This document shows, in pieces, positions 1 through 8,589 of a stretch of DNA of 53,114 nucleotides. Source of the DNA: JBBSTY01 sp038235385. GTDB taxonomy: Bacteria; Actinomycetota; Acidimicrobiia; Acidimicrobiales; Acidimicrobilacustridaceae. The stretch's first letter is position 1. Each line of letters starts with the position of its first letter. Position numbers and translations under genes: made by a program. The notes beneath the pieces were generated by a model. That model worked only from the letters and a program-made list of their open reading frames with translations, was not told the origin of the DNA and did no database searches. Location of the stretch: assembly GCA_038235385.1 (NCBI GenBank), contig JBBSTY010000007.1, forward strand, positions 1 to 53,114. The letters run 5' to 3'.

Positions 1-212
1 GCTGAGCCGCGTGCTTCCCACACGTCGGCGCCCGGCGCGGGCGTGCGTCGCTCGGCGGGGTCGACCACGACGACGCGCGCACCGTGGACGGCGCAGAGGT
101 CGGTGATGGCCCGCCCGATCCCCCCGGCCCCGCCCGTGACGATGCAGACCTTCCCGTCGAGCAGCGGGCCGGGGGCCGCCGGGCGGGGGTCGTCGGTTCC
201 GTCGGCGGGCAT
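1..212 (-). CDS. Short-chain dehydrogenase/reductase, N-terminal part (runs off window)
   Basis: Only the first ~70 codons are present; the gene continues beyond base 1. After a Pro/Ala/Asp-rich leader of about 18 residues the protein shows the SDR cofactor-binding start: a beta strand ending VCIVTGGAGGIG (TGxxxGIG motif) at about residues 22-33, then a second strand VVVVDP, where the acidic residue suggests NAD(H) preference. ATG 212 is supported by a TACCAT box at 224-219, six nt upstream, the leaderless pattern seen repeatedly in this window. Substrate cannot be inferred from the fragment. Confidence 0.8.
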   Translation of the reverse strand, partial: MPADGTDDPRPAAPGPLLDGKVCIVTGGAGGIGRAITDLCAVHGARVVVVDPAERRTPAPGADVWEARGS

Positions 213-251
213 CGTCGGATGGTACGGGACGCCTGGCACGGGACGTCGAGA

Positions 252-737
252 TCAGGCTGGCCGCCAGCGGTAGCCGATGTCGGGGGCACCCTCTTCGTTG
301 TCGCCGTCGGTCTCGGTGATGGCGACGAACCCGTGGCGCTCGTAGAAGCGCCGAGCACCCCGGTTGGCCTGGAAGGTCCAGAGGTCGAGGCCGCCGGGTC
401 GTTCGAGCTTGGCCCGTCCGACGAGCGCCGATCCGACGCCCCGCCCGAACCAGCGCGGCTCGACGTACAACTGGTCGATCCAGGCGTCGTCGAGCACGAG
501 CAGGGCGAGGATCGGGGGCGGGTCGGCAACCCCGGGTGGGGCGAGGCGCTCGGCCACCCAGGTCTGGCCGGCCGGCAGCACGATGGTGGCGAACCACGCC
601 CGCACCTCGTCGTCGGTGTGGATCGGCGCCGGAATCGCCGGTTGCGATGACCGCCGGGATCGGAGCCACAGGTCGGCGACGGCCGTCGCATCGGCGCCTC
701 GGGCAGGACGGATCGCAGTGGGCGGGAGCGCAGGCAT
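252..737 (-). CDS. GNAT family N-acetyltransferase
   Basis: A 161-residue single-domain GNAT, normal length for the family. The N-terminal IRPARGADATAVADLW is the usual first strand and helix. The acetyl-CoA pyrophosphate loop is WFGRGVGSALV (R/Q-x-x-G-x-G/A), preceded by the beta-4 strand QLYVEP. The C-terminal ANRGARRFYERHGF is the typical motif B. The frame stays open to 923, but the region before ATG 737 lacks GNAT character and the domain starts right after this Met, so I chose it. An AAGCTT box lies 6 nt upstream. The acceptor substrate is unknown; the gene is divergent from the HNH gene. Confidence 0.85.
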   Translation of the reverse strand: MPALPPTAIRPARGADATAVADLWLRSRRSSQPAIPAPIHTDDEVRAWFATIVLPAGQTWVAERLAPPGVADPPPILALLVLDDAWIDQLYVEPRWFGRGVGSALVGRAKLERPGGLDLWTFQANRGARRFYERHGFVAITETDGDNEEGAPDIGYRWRPA

Positions 738-921
738 CGAGACAAGCTTCGCCTGTCCGCGCGCCGGGCAGAGCCCGTTTCCTCGTGAGCCTCGGCGTGG
801 TCCAGACCCCGGCGGGTCCACGGTCGAGATGGGCGACCGATGGCGGAGCTCGAACTCGACGCGTTCGATGCCGCCGCCGTCGCAGGGTTCGCTGTCGCAG
901 GGGTTCACGACGGTCGAGGTC

Positions 922-2928
922 ATGAGCGAACGTCAGTTCGATCAACCGAGCGAAGAGGGCGCCGAGGCGGGTGATCTGGCCGGCGACGCCTCGGCATCTG
1001 CGCCCGTCGGCGGCCTCGTCGGCGGCCCCGGACACGTCGCGCCGAACGACTCGTGCCGCTCGCGCCCGGAGGCCGCAGAGCTCGAGCGGATGGTCGACGA
1101 GTTCACGGCAGCGGCGCGCACGCGGGCGGCGGCGGTGGCCCTGGAAACGGCGGCCCTGATCGACGCCGTCGCCGCGCTGAAGCCGTTCGAGAGCCAGTAC
1201 GGCATGACCTGGCGGCGCTGGGTGGCATGGCAGTGCGGCCTCACCACCGCCGAGGCGCGTCGGGTGTGCCTGTTGGCCGAGAAGCTGCCGACCTTGCCCC
1301 TCCTCGATGACGCGGTCCGCCGTGGCGAGCTCTCCGACGGTGTCACCGAGGTGCTCGCCCGGGTGGCCACCCCGGCAAACGAAGCCCGGGTGCTCGAGGC
1401 CGCCGCCGCGGCCACCGCCGAGCAGCTCCAGCAGGTGGCCCGTGACTTCCGATCCGTGCGCGCCGGCTCGAATCCGCCCCCAGGTTCCGCGCTCGACGAC
1501 CCGGCCACCATGGCATCCGAGGCATCCTGGGGATGGGGCGACGACGGCCGCCACCGCGGCTCGTGGAACCTGCGCGCCGACGATGGCGCCGTGCTCGAGG
1601 CGGCGTTGGAGCTGGCGCTCGCGCAGTTCCGCCGCACCGAAGCCGACATCGATGACACCGCCGAGACGGCCACGCCGCGACCCACGCCGCCGGCATCCTC
1701 CTCCTCCTCCTCCTCCTCTGCTGGCGCCGAACCCCACCGCGACGCTGGACGCGACGGGAGCGACGACACCGCTCGCACCCAGGAGCGCGGAAGCGATCCG
1801 CCGGCATCCGACGCGACGGCGGACGATGCTGGAGCTCGTCACTGCGCCGCGGGCGACGGATGCGCCGGGAGCGCCGGGACCGATCGCAACGTCGATGGCG
1901 CGGGCATGGCGGCCGAGCGCGAGGCATCCGCCGCCGATGCAGGGTCCTCCACGGGGGCTGGGCCTGGGCCTGCGTCCGCACGCCGATCCGAGGGATCCGC
2001 GAGGTCGACCGGGAGCCCCGATGTCATCGAGGGCGAGCTGCGACCCGAGGAGACGGCCGGCATCCGACGCAGCGATGCCCTGGTGGCGTTCGCCAACGTG
2101 ATCCTCGCCGCGAACGCCCACGACGGGTTGCTGCCCGAGTCCGCCCAGGTCATCCTCCACCACAACCTCACACCTCGCGGGCGCGTCGACGCCGCCAGGT
2201 TGCACCCGCCCGGTCGGTGGGTGGGTCGGGAGCTCGAGCGGGACGGGTTGCTCGGCGCGCCGCGCCGCGACGAACCACCGCCCAACGATCCTGGCTGCAG
2301 CCTCACCGGTGCGGTCGTCCCGGGATGTGGTGCCCTCCCCGACTGGCTGGCCCAGAAGCTGGCCTGCGACTCGCTCGTGATCACCGTCGACATGATCGGC
2401 GGGTTCCCGGTGTCCGAACCCACCGCCCAGCGATCGTTCAACCGTGCACAACGCCGCGCCCTGCGCGCCCGCGATCGGCACTGCCGCTACCCCGGCTGCG
2501 GCCGCACCCGCCACCTGCACGCCCATCACACCAGGACCTGGTCGGCCACCCGGCGCACGTCGGTTGCCGACGCGGTGCTGCTGTGCGGCCAACACCACTC
2601 CCTCGTCCACCTGAAGGGCCAGACCATCACCCTCGGCGTCGATCACACCGTCACGGTCACGCGCGACGACGGAACCACCCTGCGCGGCACCCCGCTGCCG
2701 CCACCCGACCCCACCGAGCTCCGAGCGCACTCACGACCGCCCCACCCCCCCCCCGACCGACGCCGCACCGGCACCAAGGAGCCGCTCACCCGCTACGCCC
2801 GCGACATCCTCGCCACCGCCTGGCACCTCGCTGAGCACGACGGCGTCGACGATGAGGATGACGAGGATCACGACCATCCGCCGGGGAGCGTCCTCGATGA
2901 TCGACGCCGTCCTACGGTCGTGGCGTGA
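922..2928 (+). CDS. DUF222 / 13E12-repeat HNH endonuclease domain protein
   Basis: A 668-residue protein with the actinobacterial 13E12 architecture. An all-helical DUF222 region covers about residues 50-350, interrupted by a low-complexity linker that includes a run of eight serines (TCC repeat near 1696-1721). A C-terminal HNH module lies at about residues 515-565: CRYPGC, then HAHH, then LCGQHHSLVH, keeping the zinc Cys pairs and catalytic His. These proteins occur as many near-identical copies in actinobacterial genomes and are probably selfish or recombination-associated; their cellular role is not established. ATG 922 was chosen because the upstream part of the open frame is antisense to the GNAT. 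Its stop overlaps the GTG of the next gene (GTGA). Confidence 0.85.
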   Translation: MSERQFDQPSEEGAEAGDLAGDASASAPVGGLVGGPGHVAPNDSCRSRPEAAELERMVDEFTAAARTRAAAVALETAALIDAVAALKPFESQYGMTWRRWVAWQCGLTTAEARRVCLLAEKLPTLPLLDDAVRRGELSDGVTEVLARVATPANEARVLEAAAAATAEQLQQVARDFRSVRAGSNPPPGSALDDPATMASEASWGWGDDGRHRGSWNLRADDGAVLEAALELALAQFRRTEADIDDTAETATPRPTPPASSSSSSSSAGAEPHRDAGRDGSDDTARTQERGSDPPASDATADDAGARHCAAGDGCAGSAGTDRNVDGAGMAAEREASAADAGSSTGAGPGPASARRSEGSARSTGSPDVIEGELRPEETAGIRRSDALVAFANVILAANAHDGLLPESAQVILHHNLTPRGRVDAARLHPPGRWVGRELERDGLLGAPRRDEPPPNDPGCSLTGAVVPGCGALPDWLAQKLACDSLVITVDMIGGFPVSEPTAQRSFNRAQRRALRARDRHCRYPGCGRTRHLHAHHTRTWSATRRTSVADAVLLCGQHHSLVHLKGQTITLGVDHTVTVTRDDGTTLRGTPLPPPDPTELRAHSRPPHPPPDRRRTGTKEPLTRYARDILATAWHLAEHDGVDDEDDEDHDHPPGSVLDDRRRPTVVA

Positions 2929-3634
2929 AGCTCGTGCTGCTGCACGCCCTCCCGCTCGATGCTCGATGTGGGAACCGGTCATCGACCGGCTCCGACGCGC
3001 CTCGAGGTCCACCGGCTGCGAGATTCCGGTCGTTGCCCCGACGCTGTACCCGCTGGGCGATTCGGTCGAGGCCTGGGCCGCCGCAGTGCTCGAGCTCGCT
3101 GGGGGTGGGCCGCTCGTCGTGGTCGGGAGCTCGATCGGGGGATCGTGCGCGATCGAGGTTGCCCGGATCGCGCCGGACCGCGTGCGCGCCTTGGTTCTCG
3201 CCGACACCAAGGCCGGCCACCGACCCGAGCCGGTCGTCGCGACGCGGTCATCGCCCAGCTCACCGGCTCGGGAGTCGAGGCGGCATGGTCCGAGCACTGG
3301 GCGCCGCGCTTCGCACCGGATGCTGAACGCTCGGTCGTCGAGCACGCACATCGCATCGCGCTCGACCAAACGATCGACGATCTCGTCAGCGGTGTTCGTG
3401 CGTTCCACGGACGGGCCGATCGATCGGATGACGTCGAGTCGCTCGACCTCCCGATCGTCGTGGCGCGTGGCGAGCACGACGCCGTTCCCGGCCGATCCCG
3501 AACGCGTCGCGGCTCGCCTCCGCCAGGGAACGTTCGTCGAGGTGACCGGGGCCGGCCACCATCTGGCACTGGAACGCCCCGCGGAGCTCGTTGCAATCGT
3601 CAGCCGGGTGCTCGCGGTGGCTTCTCGACCCTGA
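2925..3634 (+). pseudogene. Alpha/beta hydrolase, broken by three frameshifts
   Basis: Stitching three frames gives one continuous alpha/beta-hydrolase of about 235 residues. GTG 2925 starts MKLVLLHALPLDAR. The reading moves to another frame near 2964 (WEPVIDRL, then the nucleophile elbow VVVGSSIGGSCA: GxSxG with Ser), to a third frame near 3238 (AVIAQLTGSGVEAAW to VVARGEHDA), and back near 3480 (PFPADPERVA to VTGAGHHLALERP, carrying the catalytic His). All expected catalytic elements are present, so the breaks are recent or are sequencing errors. The start overlaps the previous stop and has a TACGGT box 6 nt upstream. Neighbouring genes have intact frames, which favours a real pseudogene, but read support is needed. 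Confidence 0.75.
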
Positions 3635-3723
3635 GGGCATCGCCACCAGCATCGGTCACCGAGACCCGGTCGAGAGACCGGACACCACGGTCCCCACCCG
3701 CCGCCGTCGGTAGAGTCCGCCAG

Positions 3724-5157
3724 ATGATCGAACCGATGCGAGCCGACGAGGTCGAGCAGTGGGACGACGAGGCCGATGTTGTGGTGGTCGGGCTCGGCTG
3801 CGCCGGCGCCTGCGCGGCGATCGAGGCGTCCGAGGCGGGCGCCGAGGTGCTCGTGCTCGAGGCCGCTCCGATGGGCGGCGGCACGTCGGCGATGTCCGGC
3901 GGGCTCATCTACCTGGGTGGCGGCACACCGATCCAGGACGCGTGCGGGTACACCGACGACGCGGCGGACATGGAGCGGTTCCTGCTCGCGGCGTGCGGTC
4001 CCGATGTGGATGAGGCGAAGGTCCATGCCTACTGCCAGGGCAGCGTCGCCCACTACCACTGGTTGGTGGACCACGGCGTGCCGTTCGAGCCCCGCTTCCA
4101 CCCCGAGCCCAGCCGGGAACCGCCCGACGACTCCGGGTTGGTGTTCAGCGGCGGCGAGGACTCGTGGCCGTTCACCGAGGTCGCGCCGGCGGTGCCCCGC
4201 GGGCACCACCCCGCGTTCCCCGATGCGGCCGGCGGGTTCCTGATGCAGCGGCTCATCGCGGCGGTCGGCGAGACCTCGGCCCGGGTGGCGACCGACGCCG
4301 TCGTGGAGCGCCTCGTCGTGGCGGACGGCCGGGTGGTCGGCGTCGAGGCCGAGATCGACGGTGCTCGACGCACCCTCGCCGCTCGGCGCGGCGTGGTGCT
4401 GACCGCCGGCGGGTTCATCTTCAACCGAGAGCTCGTGGCCGAGCACTGCCCGGCGGCGCTGCGCTGCAACATGCCGATCGGCACGCCCTTCGACGATGGG
4501 CGCGGCATCGGCATGGGAACGGGCGCCGGTGCGGCCGTCGAGGGGCTCGACCGCGTCGAGGTCGGGATCCCGTTCACCCCACCCCGTTCCCTCGTTCGCG
4601 GGATCGTCGTGAACGCGCAGGGGCGGCGGTTCCTGAACGAGGACACCTATGCCGGTCGGCTCGGCCAGGAGTTCCTCCTCCGCCAGGACGGCCAGGTGTA
4701 CTTCGTCCACGACGACTCGACCTTCGCCGTGAACATCGCCGGGTACAAGCCCACGTGGGTGGCCGAGACGGCCGCAGAGCTGGAGCAGGCGATCGGGCTC
4801 CCCGCCGGTTCCCTGCAGGCCACCCTCGACCGCTACAACGAGGCGGCCGAGCGCGGCGAGGACCCCGAGTTCCACAAGGCGTCCGAGTGGGTCAGCCCGC
4901 TCGTGCCGCCCTACGGCGTGGTCGACCTCCGGGTCGAGACGAGCTTCTACGCACCGTTCACCCTCGGTGGGCTCGTCACCGATGCCGACAGCCGCGTGCT
5001 CGACGATGCCGGGGCACCGGTCGGGGGCCTCTTCGCGGCTGGTCGCACCACCGCCGGGATCGCGGCTGGTGGGTACGTCAGCGGCATCAGCCTCGGCGAC
5101 GGCACCTTCTTCGGTCGACGCGCCGGCGCGTCCGCGGCGCGTGCGCTCGTCAGGTGA
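3724..5157 (+). CDS. FAD-dependent oxidoreductase, 3-ketosteroid dehydrogenase / fumarate reductase flavoprotein family
   Basis: A 477-residue flavoprotein. The dinucleotide-binding motif VVVVGLGCAGACAA with downstream acidic VLVLEAAP lies at about residues 18-46, followed by GGTSAMSGGLIYLGGGT, typical of the KstD/fumarate-reductase family. The C-terminal FAD contact GGLFAAGRTTAGIAAGGYVSG is complete. Members oxidise C-C bonds next to ketones (3-ketosteroids, cyclohexanones) or reduce enones; the exact substrate is not readable. ATG 3724 has a TAGAGT box at 3711-3716 with 7 nt between, suggesting a leaderless transcript. The 3' end overlaps the convergent MarR gene by 8 bp. Steroid or terpenoid catabolism would fit the CoA-catabolic operons elsewhere in the window. 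Confidence 0.85.
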   Translation: MIEPMRADEVEQWDDEADVVVVGLGCAGACAAIEASEAGAEVLVLEAAPMGGGTSAMSGGLIYLGGGTPIQDACGYTDDAADMERFLLAACGPDVDEAKVHAYCQGSVAHYHWLVDHGVPFEPRFHPEPSREPPDDSGLVFSGGEDSWPFTEVAPAVPRGHHPAFPDAAGGFLMQRLIAAVGETSARVATDAVVERLVVADGRVVGVEAEIDGARRTLAARRGVVLTAGGFIFNRELVAEHCPAALRCNMPIGTPFDDGRGIGMGTGAGAAVEGLDRVEVGIPFTPPRSLVRGIVVNAQGRRFLNEDTYAGRLGQEFLLRQDGQVYFVHDDSTFAVNIAGYKPTWVAETAAELEQAIGLPAGSLQATLDRYNEAAERGEDPEFHKASEWVSPLVPPYGVVDLRVETSFYAPFTLGGLVTDADSRVLDDAGAPVGGLFAAGRTTAGIAAGGYVSGISLGDGTFFGRRAGASAARALVR

Positions 5158-5617
5158 ACCACCCGGGCACGTCGACCCGGAAGACGTCGGACGGGGTGAC
5201 GGCGCGCAGGTCGTCCTCGAGGGCTCGCACCCGGTCCTCGCCCATCGACTCGGCCCACCGGGTTCGCAGCTCGTCGAAGATCTGCCCTGACTGCTCGAGC
5301 GCATCGATGCCACGATCGGTGAGGCGCATGACCTTGCGTCGGGCATCGGCGGGGTCGTCGCCTCGTTCGACGTAGCCCGACCGGACGAGCCCGTCGAGGG
5401 TCTTGCCGGCGGCCTGCTTCGAGACGCCGAGCGCTCGGCCGAGGTCGGCGGCGGTGGTGCCGCCCGAGCCGATGGCCTGCATCACGAACCCGTGCATCGG
5501 ACGCAGGTCCGGATGCCCCCGCACCGCCAGCTCCGCGTGGAGCTGGTCGATGAGCACCCGGAACCCCATGAGGAGGAGCAGCGGGAGCTCGAAGCCCGGA
5601 CGTTCGGCAGTTGACAC
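5150..5617 (-). CDS. MarR-family transcriptional regulator
   Basis: A 155-residue winged-helix regulator of normal MarR length. The recognition region TTAADLGRALGVSKQAAGKTL is followed by the wing GYVERGDDPADARRKVMRLT with the DxR motif that defines MarR wings, and ends in a dimerisation helix. The start is GTG 5617; an internal ATG at 5569 is an alternative but would cut the first dimerisation helix. The gene is convergent with the flavoprotein gene and its 5' end overlaps the remnant cupin frame on the other strand. The ligand is unknown; phenolic or other aromatic acids are typical for the family. Confidence 0.85.
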   Translation of the reverse strand: MSTAERPGFELPLLLLMGFRVLIDQLHAELAVRGHPDLRPMHGFVMQAIGSGGTTAADLGRALGVSKQAAGKTLDGLVRSGYVERGDDPADARRKVMRLTDRGIDALEQSGQIFDELRTRWAESMGEDRVRALEDDLRAVTPSDVFRVDVPGWFT

Positions 5618-5823
5618 TCGACGGCACCGCCACCGTGGAGGTGGCCGACGGCCGCGAGATCCTCGGGGCGGGTGACACGGCGGTCATCCCGGCCGGTGTC
5701 GAGCGGCGGATCGCCGCCGGCCCCGATGGCGGGTTCACCGCGGTGGTGACCGCCGCCGCCACGGCGCTGGCCACCGTCCCCGGCACGGATCGCGAGCCGG
5801 TCAACCCGCCCTGGATTCTCTGA
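5572..5823 (+). pseudogene. Cupin-fold protein remnant (C-terminal part only)
   Basis: The frame is open only from 5572 and could start at TTG 5611, giving about 70 residues. GTATVEVADGREILGAGD, TAVIPAGVERRI and a final strand match the second half of a small cupin barrel (G-x5-P-x-G-x2-H-like second motif, with His replaced by Arg). The first half with its metal ligands is missing; the sequence upstream is the MarR gene on the opposite strand. This looks like the tail of a cupin gene truncated when the MarR gene was joined here. No ribosome binding site is evident. Confidence 0.5.
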
Positions 5824-6166
5824 CGGCACGACCACGGCGGGAGCGATGAGCCGGTGTCACCACCGAAATCGCTTCCGCCGACGGGCGATCGCGGCTACAG
5901 TCCTACCTGTTCATCCCGTCTGGTTGCCGCTCGCCTCGAGCCCGAGACCTTGGTCCGGTTCTCTGGAGGCGGGGGATGAACAAGCGGCAGACGTGATGAC
6001 TGAGCCCGTGGTGATTGACACTGCCAGGGGTGACAGCAGCAGAAGCCGCTCGTCGATCGCCGTGTCGGAACGCCCTGGTGTCGGGGGCGGACCGGCCCGA
6101 GCGTCGTCCGGGTCCCGATCGTCGCCACCGCGATCGAGGACCCCGCCAGACGATCACGTCAGACGA
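5824..6166. other. Non-coding stretch with no recognised gene
   Basis: About 340 bp between the cupin remnant and the TetR gene. It is locally lower in G+C than the neighbours and carries no frame with family resemblance on either strand. Both flanking frames end here, so it may simply be decayed DNA. The only structure I see is a 13-bp tandem repeat at its right end. Confidence 0.5.
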
Positions 6167-6182
6167 TCACGTCAGACGATCA
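6148..6182. repeat. 13-bp tandem repeat, about 2.7 copies
   Basis: The unit AGACGATCACGTC occurs at 6148-6160 and 6161-6173, and partially at 6174-6182. It straddles the stop codon of the TetR gene, so the last residues of that protein derive from the repeat. The unit contains GATCACGTC, close to palindromic, so a protein-binding function is possible but unsupported. Confidence 0.8.
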
Positions 6183-6814
6183 GGCCCGAGGCTGTCGGCG
6201 ATGTGGGTGAGGAGCGCCTCCCAGGCGTCGGGATCGGGTCCCCCCAGGCCCGACCCGCGGTGCAACAGCGTGCCGAGGTAGAGCGTCCGCACCAGGAAGA
6301 GGACGGCGTCGGGATCGGCGTTCGCTCGCAGCGTCCCGTCGGTGCGAGCCGTCTCGATGAGCGGCACCATGGCGTCGCGCCAACGCTCGTGGGAGTCGGC
6401 CAGGGCGGCGGCCACCTCCGGCTCGCGCCGGGCCGCGACGTACGCCTCGAGCCGAACCGCCTCGCTGTCGGACAACTCCCTTCGCCGCAACGCCGATCGG
6501 CCGGTGAGCAGGTCGAGCAGGTGCACGGCGTCCTCGCCCCCGACCCGCAACCGAGCGGTGGATCGGATGACCGCCGCACGCAGGAGATCGTTCTTGGATC
6601 GGAACCGTCCGTACACCGCACCGGTCGACAACCCCGCCTCGCGCACGATGTCGAGGATCTTGGTGCCGTCATAGCCCTCTCGGGCGAACACCCGGCTGGT
6701 TGCGTCGAGGAGCTGATCGCGGAGCGGATCGGCGGCATCCACGAGGCTCGATCGAGCGGACCCCGACGCATCCGACTCGCTCGACGCCCACGACCCCCGG
6801 GTCCGTCGCCTCAT
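6167..6814 (-). CDS. TetR-family transcriptional regulator
   Basis: A 215-residue regulator. After a 28-residue charged extension, LLDATSRVFAREGYDGTKILDIVREAGLS followed by TGAVYGRFRSKNDLL is the TetR helix-turn-helix (about residues 34-80). The C-terminal ligand domain is all helical and not assignable. The start overlaps the stop of the upstream acyl-CoA synthetase (ATGA), so this is the last gene of the operon running from about 10.3 kb. It probably senses an acyl-CoA pathway intermediate and autoregulates the operon (inference). A downstream start near residue 25 is possible. Confidence 0.85.
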   Translation of the reverse strand: MRRRTRGSWASSESDASGSARSSLVDAADPLRDQLLDATSRVFAREGYDGTKILDIVREAGLSTGAVYGRFRSKNDLLRAAVIRSTARLRVGGEDAVHLLDLLTGRSALRRRELSDSEAVRLEAYVAARREPEVAAALADSHERWRDAMVPLIETARTDGTLRANADPDAVLFLVRTLYLGTLLHRGSGLGGPDPDAWEALLTHIADSLGPDRLT

Positions 6815-8400
6815 GACCCGGGGTCGGGCGGCGTCGCGAAGAGCTCCTTGAGCCGGCGGCGGTAGACCTTGCCGTTGTCGTGGCGCGGCAGCGTGTCGAT
6901 GAAGTCAACGGAACGGGGGCACTTGAAGTGGGAGATCCGATCGCGGCAGAAGGCGATGAGCTCGGCCGCCAGCTCGTCGGAGGGGGTCAGACCGGGCTGC
7001 ACCTCGATGATCGAGGTCACCCGCTCGCCCCACTCCTCGTCGGGCACACCGATGGTCGCGGCGTCGCCGACCGCAGGGTGCTCGAGGAGCACGGCGTCGA
7101 CCTCCGCCGGGTAGATGTTCACGCCGCCCGAGATGATGAGGTTGGCGGAGCGGTCGGTGAGGAACAGGTACCCGTCGGTGTCCAGGTACCCGACGTCGCC
7201 GAGGGTGAAGTAATCGCCCCGGTACGACCCGGAGGTCTTGTCCGGATCCTTGTAGTAGTCGAACCGGGCCCCGGGCATGGCCTTGAGCCACACCAGCCCG
7301 ATCTCGTCGGCCGGGAGCGGGTTGGCGTCCTCGTCGCCGATGAGGACCTGGCCCTCGGTGACCGGCCTGCCGACCGTGCCGGGCCTGGCCAGCCACGTGG
7401 CGGAGTCGACGAAGCTGCCCACCCCCTCGGTGGCCGCGTAGTACTCCACGACGACGGGGCCGAGCCAGTCGATGAGTCGCTGCTTGACCGGGACCGGACA
7501 GGGCGCGGCGCCGTGGAGCACGTATCGGAGCTGGTCGGTCGTGCAACGGGCGCGGGCGTCGGCGGGCAGCGACAGGAGCCGGTGGAACATGGTGGGGACC
7601 ATGTGGGTGTGGGTGACGGCGTGCGCGTCGACCAACCGGAGCGCCTCGGCGGCGTCCCACTGGTCCATGAGCACGACGGTTGCGCCGAACGAGAGGGGGG
7701 CGGTGAGTGAGAACGCGAGCGGCGCCGCGTGGTAGAGCGGGCCGGTGCACAGGTGCACGTCACCCTCACCCTCGTGGTAGTCGTAGATGTTCAGGGCCGG
7801 GGCGACGTGCGCGGTGGGCGGCCGGTACACCCCCTTGGGCCGTCCGGTGGTGCCCGAGGTGTAGAGCATCGAGCTCCCTGCGCTCGGATCGTCGATGTCG
7901 GAACCGTCCTCGGCGGCCAGCGCGCCGTCGTAGTCCTCGAAGCCGTCGATGGGCCCGCCGATGGCCAGCAGCACCGAGCACGCCGGTGCGTCGGCCGCGG
8001 CCCCCCGGGCCATGTCGGCGACGGCGACATCGGCCAACAGCGCCCGTGCCTCGCAGTTCTCCACGATGTAGCCCGCTTCGTCGGCGGTGAGGTGCCAGTT
8101 GACGGTCGTGAGCCGGTAGCCGCCGCGCTGGCAGGCGTAGGTGGCCTCGACGAACTCGGGACGGTTTCGGCACGCGACGGCGACGGCATCGCCGGCGACG
8201 ACACCCCGCGAGCGCAGTGCCCGCACCAGCCGGTTCGCGTCGGCGTTGAGCTCGGCGAACGTCCGGGTCGAGTCGGCGGTGATGATCGCCGGCGTGTCGG
8301 GCTGCTGCTCGGCCCACCAGGCCAGCAGCATCCCGACCTCGGCCAGGCGCTGTCGTCGTCGGGTCGGGTCCTGCTCGTCGGTCACCGCGGTGTCGTTCAT
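6811..8400 (-). CDS. Acyl-CoA synthetase (AMP-forming, FadD-like)
   Basis: A 529-residue ANL-superfamily ligase activating a carboxylate to its CoA thioester via an acyl-adenylate. The P-loop-like motif MLYTSGTTGRPKGVYRPP is present, as are VEYYAATEG (A5), GDVGYLDTDGYLFLTDR (A7/A8) and the C-terminal catalytic lysine in LPRHDNGKVYRRRL (A10). The start is ATG 8400, overlapping the stop of the 48-aa upstream gene. The neighbours (thiolase-like protein, DUF35 protein) suggest a short or side-chain acyl substrate, perhaps steroid- or terpenoid-derived; substrate not determinable. Confidence 0.9.
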   Translation of the reverse strand: MNDTAVTDEQDPTRRRQRLAEVGMLLAWWAEQQPDTPAIITADSTRTFAELNADANRLVRALRSRGVVAGDAVAVACRNRPEFVEATYACQRGGYRLTTVNWHLTADEAGYIVENCEARALLADVAVADMARGAAADAPACSVLLAIGGPIDGFEDYDGALAAEDGSDIDDPSAGSSMLYTSGTTGRPKGVYRPPTAHVAPALNIYDYHEGEGDVHLCTGPLYHAAPLAFSLTAPLSFGATVVLMDQWDAAEALRLVDAHAVTHTHMVPTMFHRLLSLPADARARCTTDQLRYVLHGAAPCPVPVKQRLIDWLGPVVVEYYAATEGVGSFVDSATWLARPGTVGRPVTEGQVLIGDEDANPLPADEIGLVWLKAMPGARFDYYKDPDKTSGSYRGDYFTLGDVGYLDTDGYLFLTDRSANLIISGGVNIYPAEVDAVLLEHPAVGDAATIGVPDEEWGERVTSIIEVQPGLTPSDELAAELIAFCRDRISHFKCPRSVDFIDTLPRHDNGKVYRRRLKELFATPPDPGS

Positions 8401-8543
8401 CGGTCGGCGGTATCATCGCCGAAGGCCGCCCGTTCGCCATCCACGCCGATGAGGTCCTCGGGGCGGTTCTCGGCCAACCACCCGCGCAGCTCGTCGCGGA
8501 ACGTCTCCGCTTCGGGTCCGAGGTCCAGTGCGAGATCGGCCAT
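8397..8543 (-). CDS. 48-aa protein resembling the N-terminus of acyl-CoA dehydrogenases
   Basis: ATG 8543 is preceded by a strong Shine-Dalgarno (GAGGAG, spacing about 7 nt), and the TGA overlaps the ATG of the synthetase gene, so it is well placed for translation. The product includes EAETFRDELRGWLAENRPED, which resembles the first helix of acyl-CoA dehydrogenases (FRDEVRAWLAE type), and then stops after about 25 more residues with no dehydrogenase core. It may be a remnant of a deleted fadE gene kept for translational coupling, or a functional mini-protein. The family link rests on about 20 residues. Confidence 0.6.
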   Translation of the reverse strand: MADLALDLGPEAETFRDELRGWLAENRPEDLIGVDGERAAFGDDTADR

Positions 8544-8589
8544 GGGGTTGCTCCTCGTGCGTCGACCGGGTGCGATCAGGGGGCGGACA

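Noticed and set aside
2731..5346. An 871-codon minus-strand open frame opposite the flavoprotein gene
   Set aside because: Composition is shadow-like and the plus strand holds an intact flavoprotein with cofactor motifs.
5846..6100. Short open frames in the 5824-6166 gap
   Set aside because: No ribosome binding sites, no family resemblance, and composition typical of chance open frames in high-GC DNA.
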